From: Candidatus Zixiibacteriota bacterium
GTDB taxonomy: Bacteria > Zixibacteria > MSB-5A5 > GN15 > FEB-12
NCBI GenBank assembly: GCA_019038695.1
Contig: JAHOYZ010000023.1
Location: forward strand, 1-64,000
Length of the DNA: 64,000 bases
Direction of reading: 5' to 3'
Positions 8,156 through 17,084 of the stretch are shown here, piece after piece. A program made the translations under genes and the position numbers. Under the pieces are notes generated by a model. The model was given only the letters and a program-made list of their open reading frames with translations, had not been told where the DNA came from and searched no databases. How positions within the stretch are numbered: position 1 is the stretch's first letter; every line of letters begins with the position of its first letter.

Positions 8156-9604
8156 CTATATAGCATATATAATAAGGTCTGATTTACCCAGATTGTCAAA
8201 CTTACTTACATCAGGAACGCCGCGAAATATCAGATTAACGCGATTGACTGCCGAGGCCTTGAGCATATCCTGTGCTCTCAAGGCGACTTTGTTGCCAAAA
8301 GTAGTGGTGTCGATGTCGACCGGGTCGGTTTCACCTAATCCCCGTGCCTCATTGAGGCCCAGGCGTACCTGCATCAAGTTCCACTCGCCAATGCTGAACA
8401 TGTCTTTCGACAGGAGCACTACCATGTCGGCTATCGGACCCGGAGTGGGAATATCGGCCAGAAGATAGATAAGACCGGCCGATTCCTCCGCACGAGAACC
8501 GGAGTAATCAACCACACGATACGTTTTCCCACCATACGTGACAGTATCTGTGGCCACCGCCTGCTCTTCCAGTTCGTGTTTCTCTACCTGGGCCAGGAAA
8601 CCAATAACACCCAGCACGACGGCCAGGATGTCATCAATCATTTTGAGCTGTCCGCCTACGTTTTTGTGGTCGTAGCGCGAGAGTAGGAAATTATCCACTG
8701 ACGACAGGAAACGGCCAATTTCAGAGTTCAACTCGCGCGTGAAGAACTTCTCATTGAGAAGATCCTTCAGGCCGGGCTGGAAGTTAAGTAGGGTTGTGAA
8801 GGCCCGAAACAGCTTCTTGAAGAAACTGATCAGTACCAAAGGATGCCCGGCATTTGGTCCCACCATAAAATCATCCAGCGATGACGACAGATGATAACCA
8901 AACTGGAAGATGGTATCCTTGAATGCAGCCTGAAGCTCAGTTTTTTCACCGGCCAGCAAGCTCCCCGCCACAACAGCCATGTATGCCCGGGAACACAACG
9001 ACAGCAGGTTTTCCAGCCTATTGCGATATTCCTGGGCACGAGTATTAAGAGCTTCGTGGGCATATTGAGTAACGCAGGCAGGGTAGTAATTGGCGGTGTG
9101 AGTGACATCATTCCCAACGACTGTCAACTCCGCCACCTGAAGAAAGCTGCCCACCGGCTGGCTAGGCGGTTCTCCCAGATGAAGCGAGTAGGCATGGGCC
9201 AGGAAGGGAACACGGGGTACCTCTTCGTACGGGTCCGGATCACCTACCTGTTTCTTGGCCACGGGATCAATCCCGACATATACTCCCACCGGCGATCCAC
9301 TCAGAGAAGTCTCGGCCTGTATCTGGTTCTGATTGATGTCATCGATTTGAATGACGCTCCCATCAGGAGTGATAGCCTGGCAACGAATGACCTCCACCCG
9401 CAGTTGTTCGCCCGTCAGAGCCAGATCCAGCGCCAGTGCTTCGCGTCCATCGGCGGACTTGCGGATCAGACCGTATCGATCTCCTGTCGGTAGCGCATAC
9501 CACCGGGCCAGTTCCTCGAAGTACTTCTCCTGATCCTTGAGATGCTGCTGAGTGATCAGCATCCCATCCTGCCAGTTAACAGAATTTAAGTTCAAGTCGC
9601 CCAT
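8156..9604 (-). CDS. tssK: T6SS baseplate protein TssK
   Basis: The 482-residue product would form the trimeric adaptor that joins the TssEFG baseplate wedge to the membrane complex. The N-terminus NWQDGMLITQQHLKDQEKYF matches the family signature (W-x-x-G-M-x-L-x-P-Q-H-x-Q), and FRGVPDVSKFD near the C-terminus corresponds to the TssK C-terminal domain that contacts the membrane complex. The length is within the normal 440-480 range. The ATG at 9604 has GAGG 7 bases upstream. It follows TssG by 52 bases. Confidence 0.85.
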   Translation of the reverse strand: MGDLNLNSVNWQDGMLITQQHLKDQEKYFEELARWYALPTGDRYGLIRKSADGREALALDLALTGEQLRVEVIRCQAITPDGSVIQIDDINQNQIQAETSLSGSPVGVYVGIDPVAKKQVGDPDPYEEVPRVPFLAHAYSLHLGEPPSQPVGSFLQVAELTVVGNDVTHTANYYPACVTQYAHEALNTRAQEYRNRLENLLSLCSRAYMAVVAGSLLAGEKTELQAAFKDTIFQFGYHLSSSLDDFMVGPNAGHPLVLISFFKKLFRAFTTLLNFQPGLKDLLNEKFFTRELNSEIGRFLSSVDNFLLSRYDHKNVGGQLKMIDDILAVVLGVIGFLAQVEKHELEEQAVATDTVTYGGKTYRVVDYSGSRAEESAGLIYLLADIPTPGPIADMVVLLSKDMFSIGEWNLMQVRLGLNEARGLGETDPVDIDTTTFGNKVALRAQDMLKASAVNRVNLIFRGVPDVSKFDNLGKSDLIIYAI

Positions 9605-9656
9605 TGTGTTGCCTCAATAACATTGGTTCAAAATCTACTGTCTTCAATACCCGATG

Positions 9657-10604
9657 TCAAGCTTGTTGACGATACGCACGCACATCATGTCCTGAGATGA
9701 AGGTTCCATAGCCAAGATACGCCTTACCGGATGTTGCGCCCAGGACCAACGGGTCTCGTTTCACCCGGATGCGAATCCAATATTCAAGATTCCCGGGCAT
9801 ACACATATTTAAAATCCTCTCCAATTTCTTTCGCTTTTTCTTTCCCGGCAGCCAGTTTTTGATGTCGTCCGAGCGAGTCTCACAAATGATATTATAAGTC
9901 GAATCGTATTCGGTAAACGACTTACCGAGCACGAGTTCAGAACTGAGTCGGGAGTATTTAGTCCCCAATCGTGATCGAATTGCGGGGGGAATATTCTGAG
10001 ACGATGGCATATTTTCATGAATAGAGAATTTGTGTCCGAACATATGTTGTAAAATACGAGAAATCAAAACAGGGTTACCGGCCCAAAGGTGGTGGGTCGG
10101 CATCAGAGCGGCCCAGAAGTTGGCCTCACGTCGGTCGGCCATGTCGCGCCGATGATCAATATCGAATAATCCCAGAAAGCGTTTCAAGTGTTGGTAGTCG
10201 ATGGTGGACAGGGCGTATTTCAGCATTTCGAAATCGGCGTTGGCTTTTCCGCGGACTATGGCTGCATCAAAGGGAGCCATCAACGCTCGAGCATCGTCTT
10301 CCCAGCCTCCGGTGCGGTTGGTGATACCAGTCATACCGTAGAAAAATTGGTAGGGAAGGATATCGACAGCGCTCCATTGACCGATATCGAGTGAAATGCT
10401 GACTCCCGATGTCAGGGGCGTTCCCGGTGCCGGGGACTGTTCCAGCACTTCCCCCTTGTAATTTTCATAGCAACCCACCGCCCGCATATTAACCTGAGTC
10501 ACATCGACGCCCAGTTTTTTCAGTAGCACAAGCGCTGTCACACAATGAAACGGGAAACGACGGTGACACAGATCGGGCATCACCGATTCATTAGCGGTAG
10601 TCAT
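9657..10604 (-). CDS. tssG: T6SS baseplate protein TssG with N-terminal PASTA-like domain
   Basis: The 315-residue product overlaps the end of tssF by ATGA and fits TssG by position and by its C-terminal region (LDRR-type DMADRREANFWAALMP, then LISRILQHMFG and TYNIICE). Residues about 20-76 look like a PASTA repeat: LVLLKKLGVDV, a middle YKGEVLEQSPAPGTPL and a closing VSISLDIG, the same pattern as the three PASTA domains of the membrane protein at 1000-1809. TssG of other systems normally starts directly with the gp53-like fold. A PASTA fold in a cytoplasmic baseplate protein would act as a protein-protein contact rather than bind peptidoglycan. The TssG assignment itself rests partly on gene order. 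Confidence 0.72.
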   Translation of the reverse strand: MTTANESVMPDLCHRRFPFHCVTALVLLKKLGVDVTQVNMRAVGCYENYKGEVLEQSPAPGTPLTSGVSISLDIGQWSAVDILPYQFFYGMTGITNRTGGWEDDARALMAPFDAAIVRGKANADFEMLKYALSTIDYQHLKRFLGLFDIDHRRDMADRREANFWAALMPTHHLWAGNPVLISRILQHMFGHKFSIHENMPSSQNIPPAIRSRLGTKYSRLSSELVLGKSFTEYDSTYNIICETRSDDIKNWLPGKKKRKKLERILNMCMPGNLEYWIRIRVKRDPLVLGATSGKAYLGYGTFISGHDVRAYRQQA

Positions 10605-12283
10605 GCGCGTGTGATCTCCACTACATATTGCGTGTTTACGGTGCTGCGAGCCTTGAGAAAATGGACCAGACGTTTGCTCAGCAGATCAATTTCATCCTCG
10701 GCGTGAAACTCTTCCGCATTTATGGTCACGGTCACAACCACGCAGCGACGCACTCCACGCTCGGAGCGTTCGATCCCGTTGCGACACTCGACATCGCGGA
10801 TACGGCTATCGAAGGTTCTTGTCCAGGCTATCACATCCCGGAATGTCGTGGCTCGATCGCGCTGCCGCAGACGTGTAGAGACCTCGGTCATCAGTTGTTC
10901 CTGACTCCTGGCTGGTATGGCCCCGCTAACAGGAAGGATATTTTCAACCGCGTCAATGCCCGGGTGATTTTCGTACAAATCTGTAATTAGGCCGGCATCA
11001 ATTCCGTTAGCCGTGGTACCAGCCGTAACAGCGTAGGTGACGGTAATAGAATCGGGGGGGGTATCAATCAAGTCGGAGAAGTCGAACCACAGAACAAGCT
11101 TGTCATCCCGTTCTTCCAGAACATAGATTGGCCAATGCGGGTCGGCATCCAGATCATCAAGGTTACGATAGTCTTTACCGGTTGCATCAACAACCGATAC
11201 AATTTCGAGGACCGAGTCGATTTCTTCTGGAATTTCAATCTCAACCAGCTGATTGACTCCAGTATGCTTAAACAGAGTTAGTTCGTTCTTATTTGTGGCA
11301 ACGAGGCAATCGAAGTAGAAGCCGATATGTTTGTTGTTGAAGGCTTTCTTGTCACCACGTTCTGACAGATCAATGCGTATCCAATAGAAACTCTCACCTT
11401 CGGGCGGCAAAGCCACATTGTTGTTGCTACAACGGAGAGCAAGATCGCTGTCGGCCCGGCCCAGTTCCCAGGTAGAAGTGAACTTCGCGGGGAGAACGGC
11501 GAAGTTCTCCTTCATATCAACAAACAGGTCGCGTCCACTCCGCAATCCACCCCAATCGGTTCCTGATGACCCGCCCCCCAATACGTCTTCCACGCTTCCA
11601 GTGAGGCCGGGACAGAAACCGCTGTCGCTATAGAAGGAGCCGTCTTGTGCCCCCGGGTACCAATACCCCCAACGCATTTGCTTGAGAGCCTCTCGGGCAC
11701 CGGTTAGAAAAACAACAGCTCCCTGAAGCCCGGAAGGAGGTCCGGAATAGTCGACGGCCACAAATATCTGCCACTGACCTGACGAGGTCGTGGTGATGGC
11801 TGGCGACTCGGTGATGTACTCACCCTCGACCGGCGGAGATAGGTCTATGACCGTATGGTCCTGACAGAGATAGATTTTTCTCATCTGGGCAGCAATCACT
11901 CTCGACTCGCATTCGGGCGAGAAAAAGAATGTCTGTCCCCCAGTGCGCTTCTCTTTGAAGAAGAAACGGGTATTCGTATCAACATCAATCATAGGATCGA
12001 CCGGATTACAACGCATGACGGTATAGGCTGGAACAGGTCTCCGACCGCGCTCAGGGCAAACCGACTTAATCAACGATGCGGTCGAGATCCCCCATGTCTG
12101 ATCAAGACGTTTGTCAACTCGTTCTATCTGGTGTGCGTATACTTCCAGCATCATACGCATAACAGGATCCAGACGTTCGGGTGATTCAGGTGTATCCGGA
12201 TTAAAAACGCGAAGCTCACGATACATATCATGGAAGATTTGTGCCTGCGATCGCGCCCCGGGATATTTAGTTCTGTCTTTCAC
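10601..12283 (-). CDS. tssF: T6SS baseplate protein TssF
   Basis: The 560-residue product would form the TssF2-TssG wedge of the baseplate, equivalent to phage T4 gp6. The N-terminal RLDPVMRMMLEVYAHQIERV fits the helical TssF start, and the C-terminal part (NILPVSGAIPARSQEQLM, STRLRQRDRATTFRDVIAW) fits the baseplate-J-like wing common to TssF and gp6. The GTG at 12283 follows GAGGA by about 10 bases. The stop overlaps the tssG start by four bases, so the two subunits, which bind each other, are translationally coupled. Confidence 0.8.
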   Translation of the reverse strand: MKDRTKYPGARSQAQIFHDMYRELRVFNPDTPESPERLDPVMRMMLEVYAHQIERVDKRLDQTWGISTASLIKSVCPERGRRPVPAYTVMRCNPVDPMIDVDTNTRFFFKEKRTGGQTFFFSPECESRVIAAQMRKIYLCQDHTVIDLSPPVEGEYITESPAITTTSSGQWQIFVAVDYSGPPSGLQGAVVFLTGAREALKQMRWGYWYPGAQDGSFYSDSGFCPGLTGSVEDVLGGGSSGTDWGGLRSGRDLFVDMKENFAVLPAKFTSTWELGRADSDLALRCSNNNVALPPEGESFYWIRIDLSERGDKKAFNNKHIGFYFDCLVATNKNELTLFKHTGVNQLVEIEIPEEIDSVLEIVSVVDATGKDYRNLDDLDADPHWPIYVLEERDDKLVLWFDFSDLIDTPPDSITVTYAVTAGTTANGIDAGLITDLYENHPGIDAVENILPVSGAIPARSQEQLMTEVSTRLRQRDRATTFRDVIAWTRTFDSRIRDVECRNGIERSERGVRRCVVVTVTINAEEFHAEDEIDLLSKRLVHFLKARSTVNTQYVVEITRA

Positions 12284-12296
12284 CGGCGGTTCATCC

Positions 12297-12671
12297 TCAA
12301 CCTATGCGAAAACTATTTCTGAGTGTTTTTTCTTCGTTACCGTCCATGTAGTTGCCGGTAACTTCCGCAATCAATCCCAGGGCTGCAGCTTTGCCGTCTT
12401 GAGTTTGCAAAATTGAGACCGAAACATTATAGAGACGTTTCTCATATTTATCGATGGCGTTGCGAAAATTGCCCCGCATGTCAGCTTTATTGGAAGTCAC
12501 CAGATCGGAAAACTCACGCTCCCATATCTCGCTTCCGTACTCAGGGGCAAAGGGCAACTGCCCCAAGCGCGTACTCAGTATAAGGCCTACAGAATATATG
12601 ATTGATTCTTCGAGCGTACATCGGGAAAGGTACCCTTGATTGAGTACCAGCGGTAGTGAGAGGTATTCCAT
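12297..12671 (-). CDS. tssE: T6SS baseplate protein TssE (gp25-like)
   Basis: The 124-residue product belongs to the gp25/TssE family, the wedge component from which sheath polymerisation starts. Visible family marks are the N-terminal SIIYSVGLILSTRLGQLP, the EREFSDL segment and the R-x-x-I-x-x-YEKRLYNVSV stretch (IDKYEKRL near residue 73), the most conserved part of gp25 proteins. The length is typical. It is 13 bases upstream of tssF and 8 bases after vgrG. Confidence 0.87.
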   Translation of the reverse strand: MEYLSLPLVLNQGYLSRCTLEESIIYSVGLILSTRLGQLPFAPEYGSEIWEREFSDLVTSNKADMRGNFRNAIDKYEKRLYNVSVSILQTQDGKAAALGLIAEVTGNYMDGNEEKTLRNSFRIG

Positions 12672-12679
12672 TGATACGC

Positions 12680-14593
12680 CTAATTGATTTTGACGATAGC
12701 GCCCTTGATTTCTGTCATCGCGCCGCCATCCAGTTTGGCTGACACGCCGCCTTTAGCCTCAAAGGCAAGGCTACCTTCGGCCTTGTAATTCATGCCGCCC
12801 TTACTCTTGAAATCAGTACCAGCCTTTAGTTCCATCTCCATTGACGCCTCAGCCTTGAGGTTGGATTTGGCCTTGACCTCAATATCCGCTCCTGCATCCA
12901 TCTTGATATTGCCCGAGGTGGCCTCGATATTGACATTGGCGCCACTGATACTGATATCTCCGCTGGAAGTGATGGCAATTGAGGGACCGGACATGTCCAT
13001 CACCATTACGTTAGTACCATCCATCTGCGAGATGGTGATTTTCTCTGATCCGCTGGCGTCGTCGAACCTGATTTCGTTGCCGTTACGGGTCCTGTAGACT
13101 TTGGCCTCCACCTTTCCGCTGACAACTGCTTCCGAGACGGGGAGAGGTGGTTTGTCCTTACCGTTGTACAAACAACCAAGAACAACTGGCATATCGGAAT
13201 TGCCGCGCTCGTAGCCAACCAGGACTTCATCGTCGATTTCCGGCAGTGCGAACCAGCCTCGTTCCGAACCGGCATCGGGCGAGAGCATACGCATGAACTC
13301 GGTCTCTTCGTCTCTATGCCACGGCATCTTGATCTTTATACGTCCCAGACCATCCGGATCGTTGTTATCTACTACAATGCCGGTGAGAAGATGCGTAAAG
13401 TGTTGCTCTTCACGCTTGAGATCGGGCAGCGCTAGTTCCAGCGGTGTGCACTGGAAGTTATTGTGATACTTGCCCCCGTCGCCGATGTGATGAACGATGG
13501 CCTGCACCCAATACTGCCCATCAATTTTGTCCAATCCTTTCACTTTCACACACGAGCCAACTTTGATAGCCGGGACGATTGAGACTCCATTGCAGACCAT
13601 CATCCGTCCTGCGGCACTTTCTGCCTCACGGGCTATAGCAGCATCAGCCTTGGACTGATCTGGGTGTTTGGGTACCGATGAAACACCACTGGTGGGGTAA
13701 ATCGTCTCGGAACTTTCCAGGGAGGTACCGGAAAAATCAGACAGGGAGGCTCGTACCGATGATCGGCTTGCTTCCGCTACAACGACTGACTTCTTCGAAA
13801 AATCCCACACGTGGCCATAGTAATTGACCGGTGCCGTTCCGACACCAAGAGCAAACGAACCCAGGGTCTGCCGCCAAACCAGCTCTTCTTCATCGTTACT
13901 CTTGGCTTTCTCGACACTGAATTTCTTACCACTATAGTAGGCGAACATCTGATGCTCGGAAGCGAGACGCTTGATATAGGCATAGTCGGTTTCGCGATAC
14001 TGAACGCCGGAATCGACTTCCATGTTCAGCCCCCCACCAGCCGAGGCTACCGTTGCCGAATCTATTTTCCCTTTCGTAATCTCGTAGTCACTTAAAATCT
14101 GGCCCACTATGCCCGCACAATCCAATCCGGTTCCAAAAACTTTGTCGCGTTGGTGGCCGTCGAGCGCCACCGTAGGACTCATTGCGGTCACTACCACCGT
14201 ATTTATCTTATTGATACCATGGTCCAGTCGAACTTCTGTTACAGGGCCGATAAACTCAAGCTTGCGACCGGAATCGACGATTTCGCCTTTAGGTGTTATT
14301 TTGAGAGACAGCGTCTTGCCTAAATAAGCGGTGAACTTCAGAGGGTCGTCGAATTCCTGTGACTCAGTAGAAACCCCTAAGTGTCTAAGGTGAGCAGTAA
14401 GCACATGGTGTGCATCTACATTCTGCTCGAGTCGCACTGAATATATGTCGGCCTTGATCTCCGTGCCGTCAACCGAGATAGTACATTCCGCCGGGGTGCC
14501 GTAGTCGGTTACTTCGCTGGTTAGAATATCTTCGGACGGCTCTGGATTCCCACCTCTTACAATGGGACATCTGTATGGGGGTAAGTTTACCAT
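12680..14593 (-). CDS. vgrG: T6SS spike protein VgrG
   Basis: The 637-residue product is the trimeric needle tip. It has a gp27-like region (VRLEQNVDAHHVLTAHLRHL, then YRETDYAYIKRLASEHQMFAYY), a gp5-type OB fold (GIVVDNNDPDGLGRIKIKMP, EIDDEVLVGYERGN, PVVLGCLYNGKDKPPL) and a C-terminal beta-helix of short repeats such as ISGANVNIEATSGNIKM and IEVKAKSNLKAEASMEM. The tail ends at the helix, so there is no fused C-terminal effector. A PAAR protein that could cap this spike is encoded at 37475-38710. The gene is separated from hcp by a 72-base gap that contains a long hairpin. Confidence 0.95.
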   Translation of the reverse strand: MVNLPPYRCPIVRGGNPEPSEDILTSEVTDYGTPAECTISVDGTEIKADIYSVRLEQNVDAHHVLTAHLRHLGVSTESQEFDDPLKFTAYLGKTLSLKITPKGEIVDSGRKLEFIGPVTEVRLDHGINKINTVVVTAMSPTVALDGHQRDKVFGTGLDCAGIVGQILSDYEITKGKIDSATVASAGGGLNMEVDSGVQYRETDYAYIKRLASEHQMFAYYSGKKFSVEKAKSNDEEELVWRQTLGSFALGVGTAPVNYYGHVWDFSKKSVVVAEASRSSVRASLSDFSGTSLESSETIYPTSGVSSVPKHPDQSKADAAIAREAESAAGRMMVCNGVSIVPAIKVGSCVKVKGLDKIDGQYWVQAIVHHIGDGGKYHNNFQCTPLELALPDLKREEQHFTHLLTGIVVDNNDPDGLGRIKIKMPWHRDEETEFMRMLSPDAGSERGWFALPEIDDEVLVGYERGNSDMPVVLGCLYNGKDKPPLPVSEAVVSGKVEAKVYRTRNGNEIRFDDASGSEKITISQMDGTNVMVMDMSGPSIAITSSGDISISGANVNIEATSGNIKMDAGADIEVKAKSNLKAEASMEMELKAGTDFKSKGGMNYKAEGSLAFEAKGGVSAKLDGGAMTEIKGAIVKIN

Positions 14594-14623
14594 ATTACTT
14601 TAAGAACTGTTCTGACAGCATCG

Positions 14624-14654
14624 TCCGGGACAGAGTTTAGGACTCTGCCCCGGA
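14624..14654 (-). promoter_or_regulatory. Long hairpin between hcp and vgrG
   Basis: Arms TCCGGGACAGAGT (14624-14636) and ACTCTGCCCCGGA (14642-14654) pair over 13 positions with one mismatch around a 5-base loop. No T tract follows on the transcribed strand, so it is not a classical terminator. It could stabilise the upstream hcp message or attenuate read-through into vgrG. The flanking GTAGG motif resembles the dispersed hairpin repeats seen elsewhere in the window. Confidence 0.65.
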
Positions 14655-14665
14655 TGTGCTCTGTC

Positions 14666-15076
14666 CTACATTTCCCAGTAGTTCTCCATCTCAGCATCGC
14701 CGATTTTCACCTTATTGGCGGAAATCTCGAAATACTGATAAATCTGCTCGTCGGAACGATCCTTGACGTGAGGAATGTGTTCCGTGAAACGGGTAATGAA
14801 CCCATCAGTCCAAACCAGCTCCTTCATCACTTCGCTGTTCTTGTTAAAGAACTGAACCTTGCCGCCCTTCCACTTGGGTTTGCTGGTGTCCATCGCCCAA
14901 CGAGCGATATCAACATTGCCACCCTCTTCGGACTCGACAGTGATTTTGATCGTACCGGCATGGGCGCGATCGGTCGGGCGACCGGTTTCATCCTTAGACG
15001 TATAGATGTCATAGGACACTTCGAAGACGTGCGGTATTGGCTGCCCGTCAATTTCGAGTTTTGGTCTGTGTGCCAT
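14666..15076 (-). CDS. hcp: T6SS inner-tube protein Hcp (TssD family)
   Basis: The 136-residue product forms the hexameric rings of the injected tube. It starts KLEIDGQPIPHVFEVSYDIY, continues with GRPTDRAHAGTIKITVES and ends with a short strand. The pattern of a central 'D-x-x-G-R-P' turn is what I associate with the TssD family of Bacteroidota-type (T6SSiii) systems rather than proteobacterial Hcp, whose sequence begins M-D-x-F-L-K. The ATG at 15076 has AGGAG 8 bases upstream, a strong ribosome site consistent with the high amount of Hcp needed. It lies between tssC and vgrG. Confidence 0.85.
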   Translation of the reverse strand: MAHRPKLEIDGQPIPHVFEVSYDIYTSKDETGRPTDRAHAGTIKITVESEEGGNVDIARWAMDTSKPKWKGGKVQFFNKNSEVMKELVWTDGFITRFTEHIPHVKDRSDEQIYQYFEISANKVKIGDAEMENYWEM

Positions 15077-15183
15077 GATTCTCTCCTTGCACTTTCCAGT
15101 TTATGGTCCGTTTCAATTTACTATCAATCGACTGTGGCGGTCTGCATCTTTTGGATCCAGACTTAACCGGAGGAACAGCCGTA

Positions 15184-16602
15184 TTATTTGTCCTTCACAT
15201 TCGAACCGTTGTCGTCGCCCCAGGCGGCAAACTCAATATTGAATGATCGCGCCGGGTACTTCGGGTTAAGTGACACCTTAATATCAACTTCCTGCCGCTT
15301 GCGCATCTCCTCATCGGCGAAGACTGTGATAGTGTAATCCTGCAGGATATTGTCATCACCACTGATAGCAGAAAGGAACTTGGTCATATCAGTTCGCAGA
15401 GCATCCATGAACTTCGAGTCGATGACAGTGAAGGTCTGTTTGTTAAGATAGTTGCGCAACGACTTGTAAACGTAGTCATACGTGCGTCGAATTGAATAGA
15501 CGTTAAACGTCTCCTTATTGTAAAGCGTCGCGGCACCCATAGACACCGGCTGGCCCTCGAAATTGACCATCGGATTGATGCCCTTCTCATTGACCTTACT
15601 GGCATCGGGTTGATTACACCGGTAACGAAGGTACTTGGCATCATTGATCTTGCCGAACTTGTACCCAGCCATCGGTTGTTGCATCCCGGCTGTCGTATCG
15701 CCAAGATACATCTTACCAGCCATCGCTGCCGACGGCGGAATCCACATATCGTCTTCTTCATAGTCGTTGGCCGTACGCGCCTGCAGGTAGTTGGCAAAGA
15801 CCGATGCATACTGTTTATGAAGATCAGAACTCATCAGACCGTCATAGGTAGGATCCTCAAGCAGATCCATCGTCTCTTCGAATGACTCCAGGTCCGGCAG
15901 GTCAGTCATGACATGAACCTTGTTGGGCATACCCAATTGCCGGGCAACAGTATCAATATTTTCGACACTGCCCAGGTAGCCGGGAATCGCCAGCATCGAC
16001 CAGCAGCGCTTGATACCCCACTCCCGGAACTCGTCCGAAACAGCTCTGGCAAGAGCCTCGAACTTGTCACGATCATCGGGGTCCATTAGTTCTTCGCCGC
16101 TGATATTGGAAAACCAGGCGGCAACTTTGTCGTCCGGCTCGGCCTGGGCGTTGGAGAAGAACTTATCCACTGCCCGATAAGTGATTTCGAGGTCGCGGCT
16201 CTCCTGGTGCACCTTCTTCATGTTCTTCTCAAGGTTGGCTTCGAGCCCGGTTGCTTCCTCATTGAGGCCTTTACGAATGTCGTCAGGACTACCGCCCTCG
16301 GCGAGAAACTTGCTCCAGATCTTGAGACGTTCCACCAGCAGGGCGCGGGCACCGGCATGATCCTTCTTGGTGAGGAACTCCTTACGCTGGAAGTTCTTCT
16401 TGGGGTCAAGCCATTCCACACCGCGCACGAGATCACCATCAGTTGTCTTGAATGATGGCAACAGGGAGGTTAGCTTTTTAAAGTCTCCAAAAGTATCTCC
16501 GAGAATGCCAGCAAACTCTTCATCAGAGAGCTTGGGGCCGGCATCGGCCGGTTTGGCTTCTGCGGCTTGCGGCTGCATTTCTTGTTTTTCTTCTTCACCC
16601 AT
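15184..16602 (-). CDS. tssC: T6SS contractile sheath large subunit TssC
   Basis: The 472-residue product pairs with TssB to build the contractile sheath. Family features are LTSLLPSFKTTDGDLVRGVEWLD near the N-terminus (abbreviated, residues about 45-70), WFSNISGEELMDPDD, the AIPGYLGSVENID stretch, PPSAAMAGKMYLGD and the C-terminal FNIEFAAWGDD. The length is slightly below the usual 490-500. The ATG at 16602 (GAGG 9 bases upstream) is preferred to a TTG at 16611. It lies 15 bases after tssB. Confidence 0.95.
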   Translation of the reverse strand: MGEEEKQEMQPQAAEAKPADAGPKLSDEEFAGILGDTFGDFKKLTSLLPSFKTTDGDLVRGVEWLDPKKNFQRKEFLTKKDHAGARALLVERLKIWSKFLAEGGSPDDIRKGLNEEATGLEANLEKNMKKVHQESRDLEITYRAVDKFFSNAQAEPDDKVAAWFSNISGEELMDPDDRDKFEALARAVSDEFREWGIKRCWSMLAIPGYLGSVENIDTVARQLGMPNKVHVMTDLPDLESFEETMDLLEDPTYDGLMSSDLHKQYASVFANYLQARTANDYEEDDMWIPPSAAMAGKMYLGDTTAGMQQPMAGYKFGKINDAKYLRYRCNQPDASKVNEKGINPMVNFEGQPVSMGAATLYNKETFNVYSIRRTYDYVYKSLRNYLNKQTFTVIDSKFMDALRTDMTKFLSAISGDDNILQDYTITVFADEEMRKRQEVDIKVSLNPKYPARSFNIEFAAWGDDNGSNVKDK

Positions 16603-16617
16603 TATATTCAACCTCGC

Positions 16618-17061
16618 TTATTCTTCGTCCAACAGGTCAATGTAGTAGTTCATAACCTTCAGCAACGCTTCCTTCTTTTCGCTGTCGGCCAGCGTCTTCT
16701 TAAGAGCGTTGTTCTTTTTAAGCTGTTTGTCCAGATCGGCCATGATCTCCTTGCCGTAGTAAGTCTTTCGGAGATGGTCGTTTTGTTCAATCAGCGATTT
16801 GGACGAGAAATCTTTCATCGCCCGAATTTTGAAATCGGCATTGACCGGAGATCCTTCGGTAGTTTCCATCTGCGCTTCAAACGACGGTTGGAACTTCTCG
16901 AAGACCATTTTAAGGTTGTTGCACTCTACGGGAGCAACGTCGGGATCATCGTCCTTGTTCAGTCGCGCAGCGTACATCATCTTGTTCGACGGTAACAACT
17001 CAACGGGAATCGAGTCGTCTTTCTTCAACCTTTCGGTGGCACCAAGCATGAACTTCGCCAT
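16618..17061 (-). CDS. tssB: T6SS contractile sheath small subunit TssB
   Basis: The 147-residue product is the small sheath subunit, with PVELLPSNKMMYAARLN-like N-terminal strand region, LKMVFEKFQPSFEAQM, and a helical C-terminus ending LLKVMNYYIDLLDEE. The central VNADFKIRAMKDFSSKSLIE corresponds to the conserved 'F-x-x-L-x-D-F-x-P' segment of TssB. The ATG at 17061 follows GGAGG closely. Gene order clpV-tssB-tssC puts the disassembly ATPase beside the sheath it recycles. Confidence 0.92.
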   Translation of the reverse strand: MAKFMLGATERLKKDDSIPVELLPSNKMMYAARLNKDDDPDVAPVECNNLKMVFEKFQPSFEAQMETTEGSPVNADFKIRAMKDFSSKSLIEQNDHLRKTYYGKEIMADLDKQLKKNNALKKTLADSEKKEALLKVMNYYIDLLDEE

Positions 17062-17084
17062 GGTCCCTCCATTCTTCTATGAGA

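Noticed and set aside
8891-9493. 200-codon open frame on the plus strand
   Set aside because: Antisense to tssK; no ribosome site or recognisable domain.
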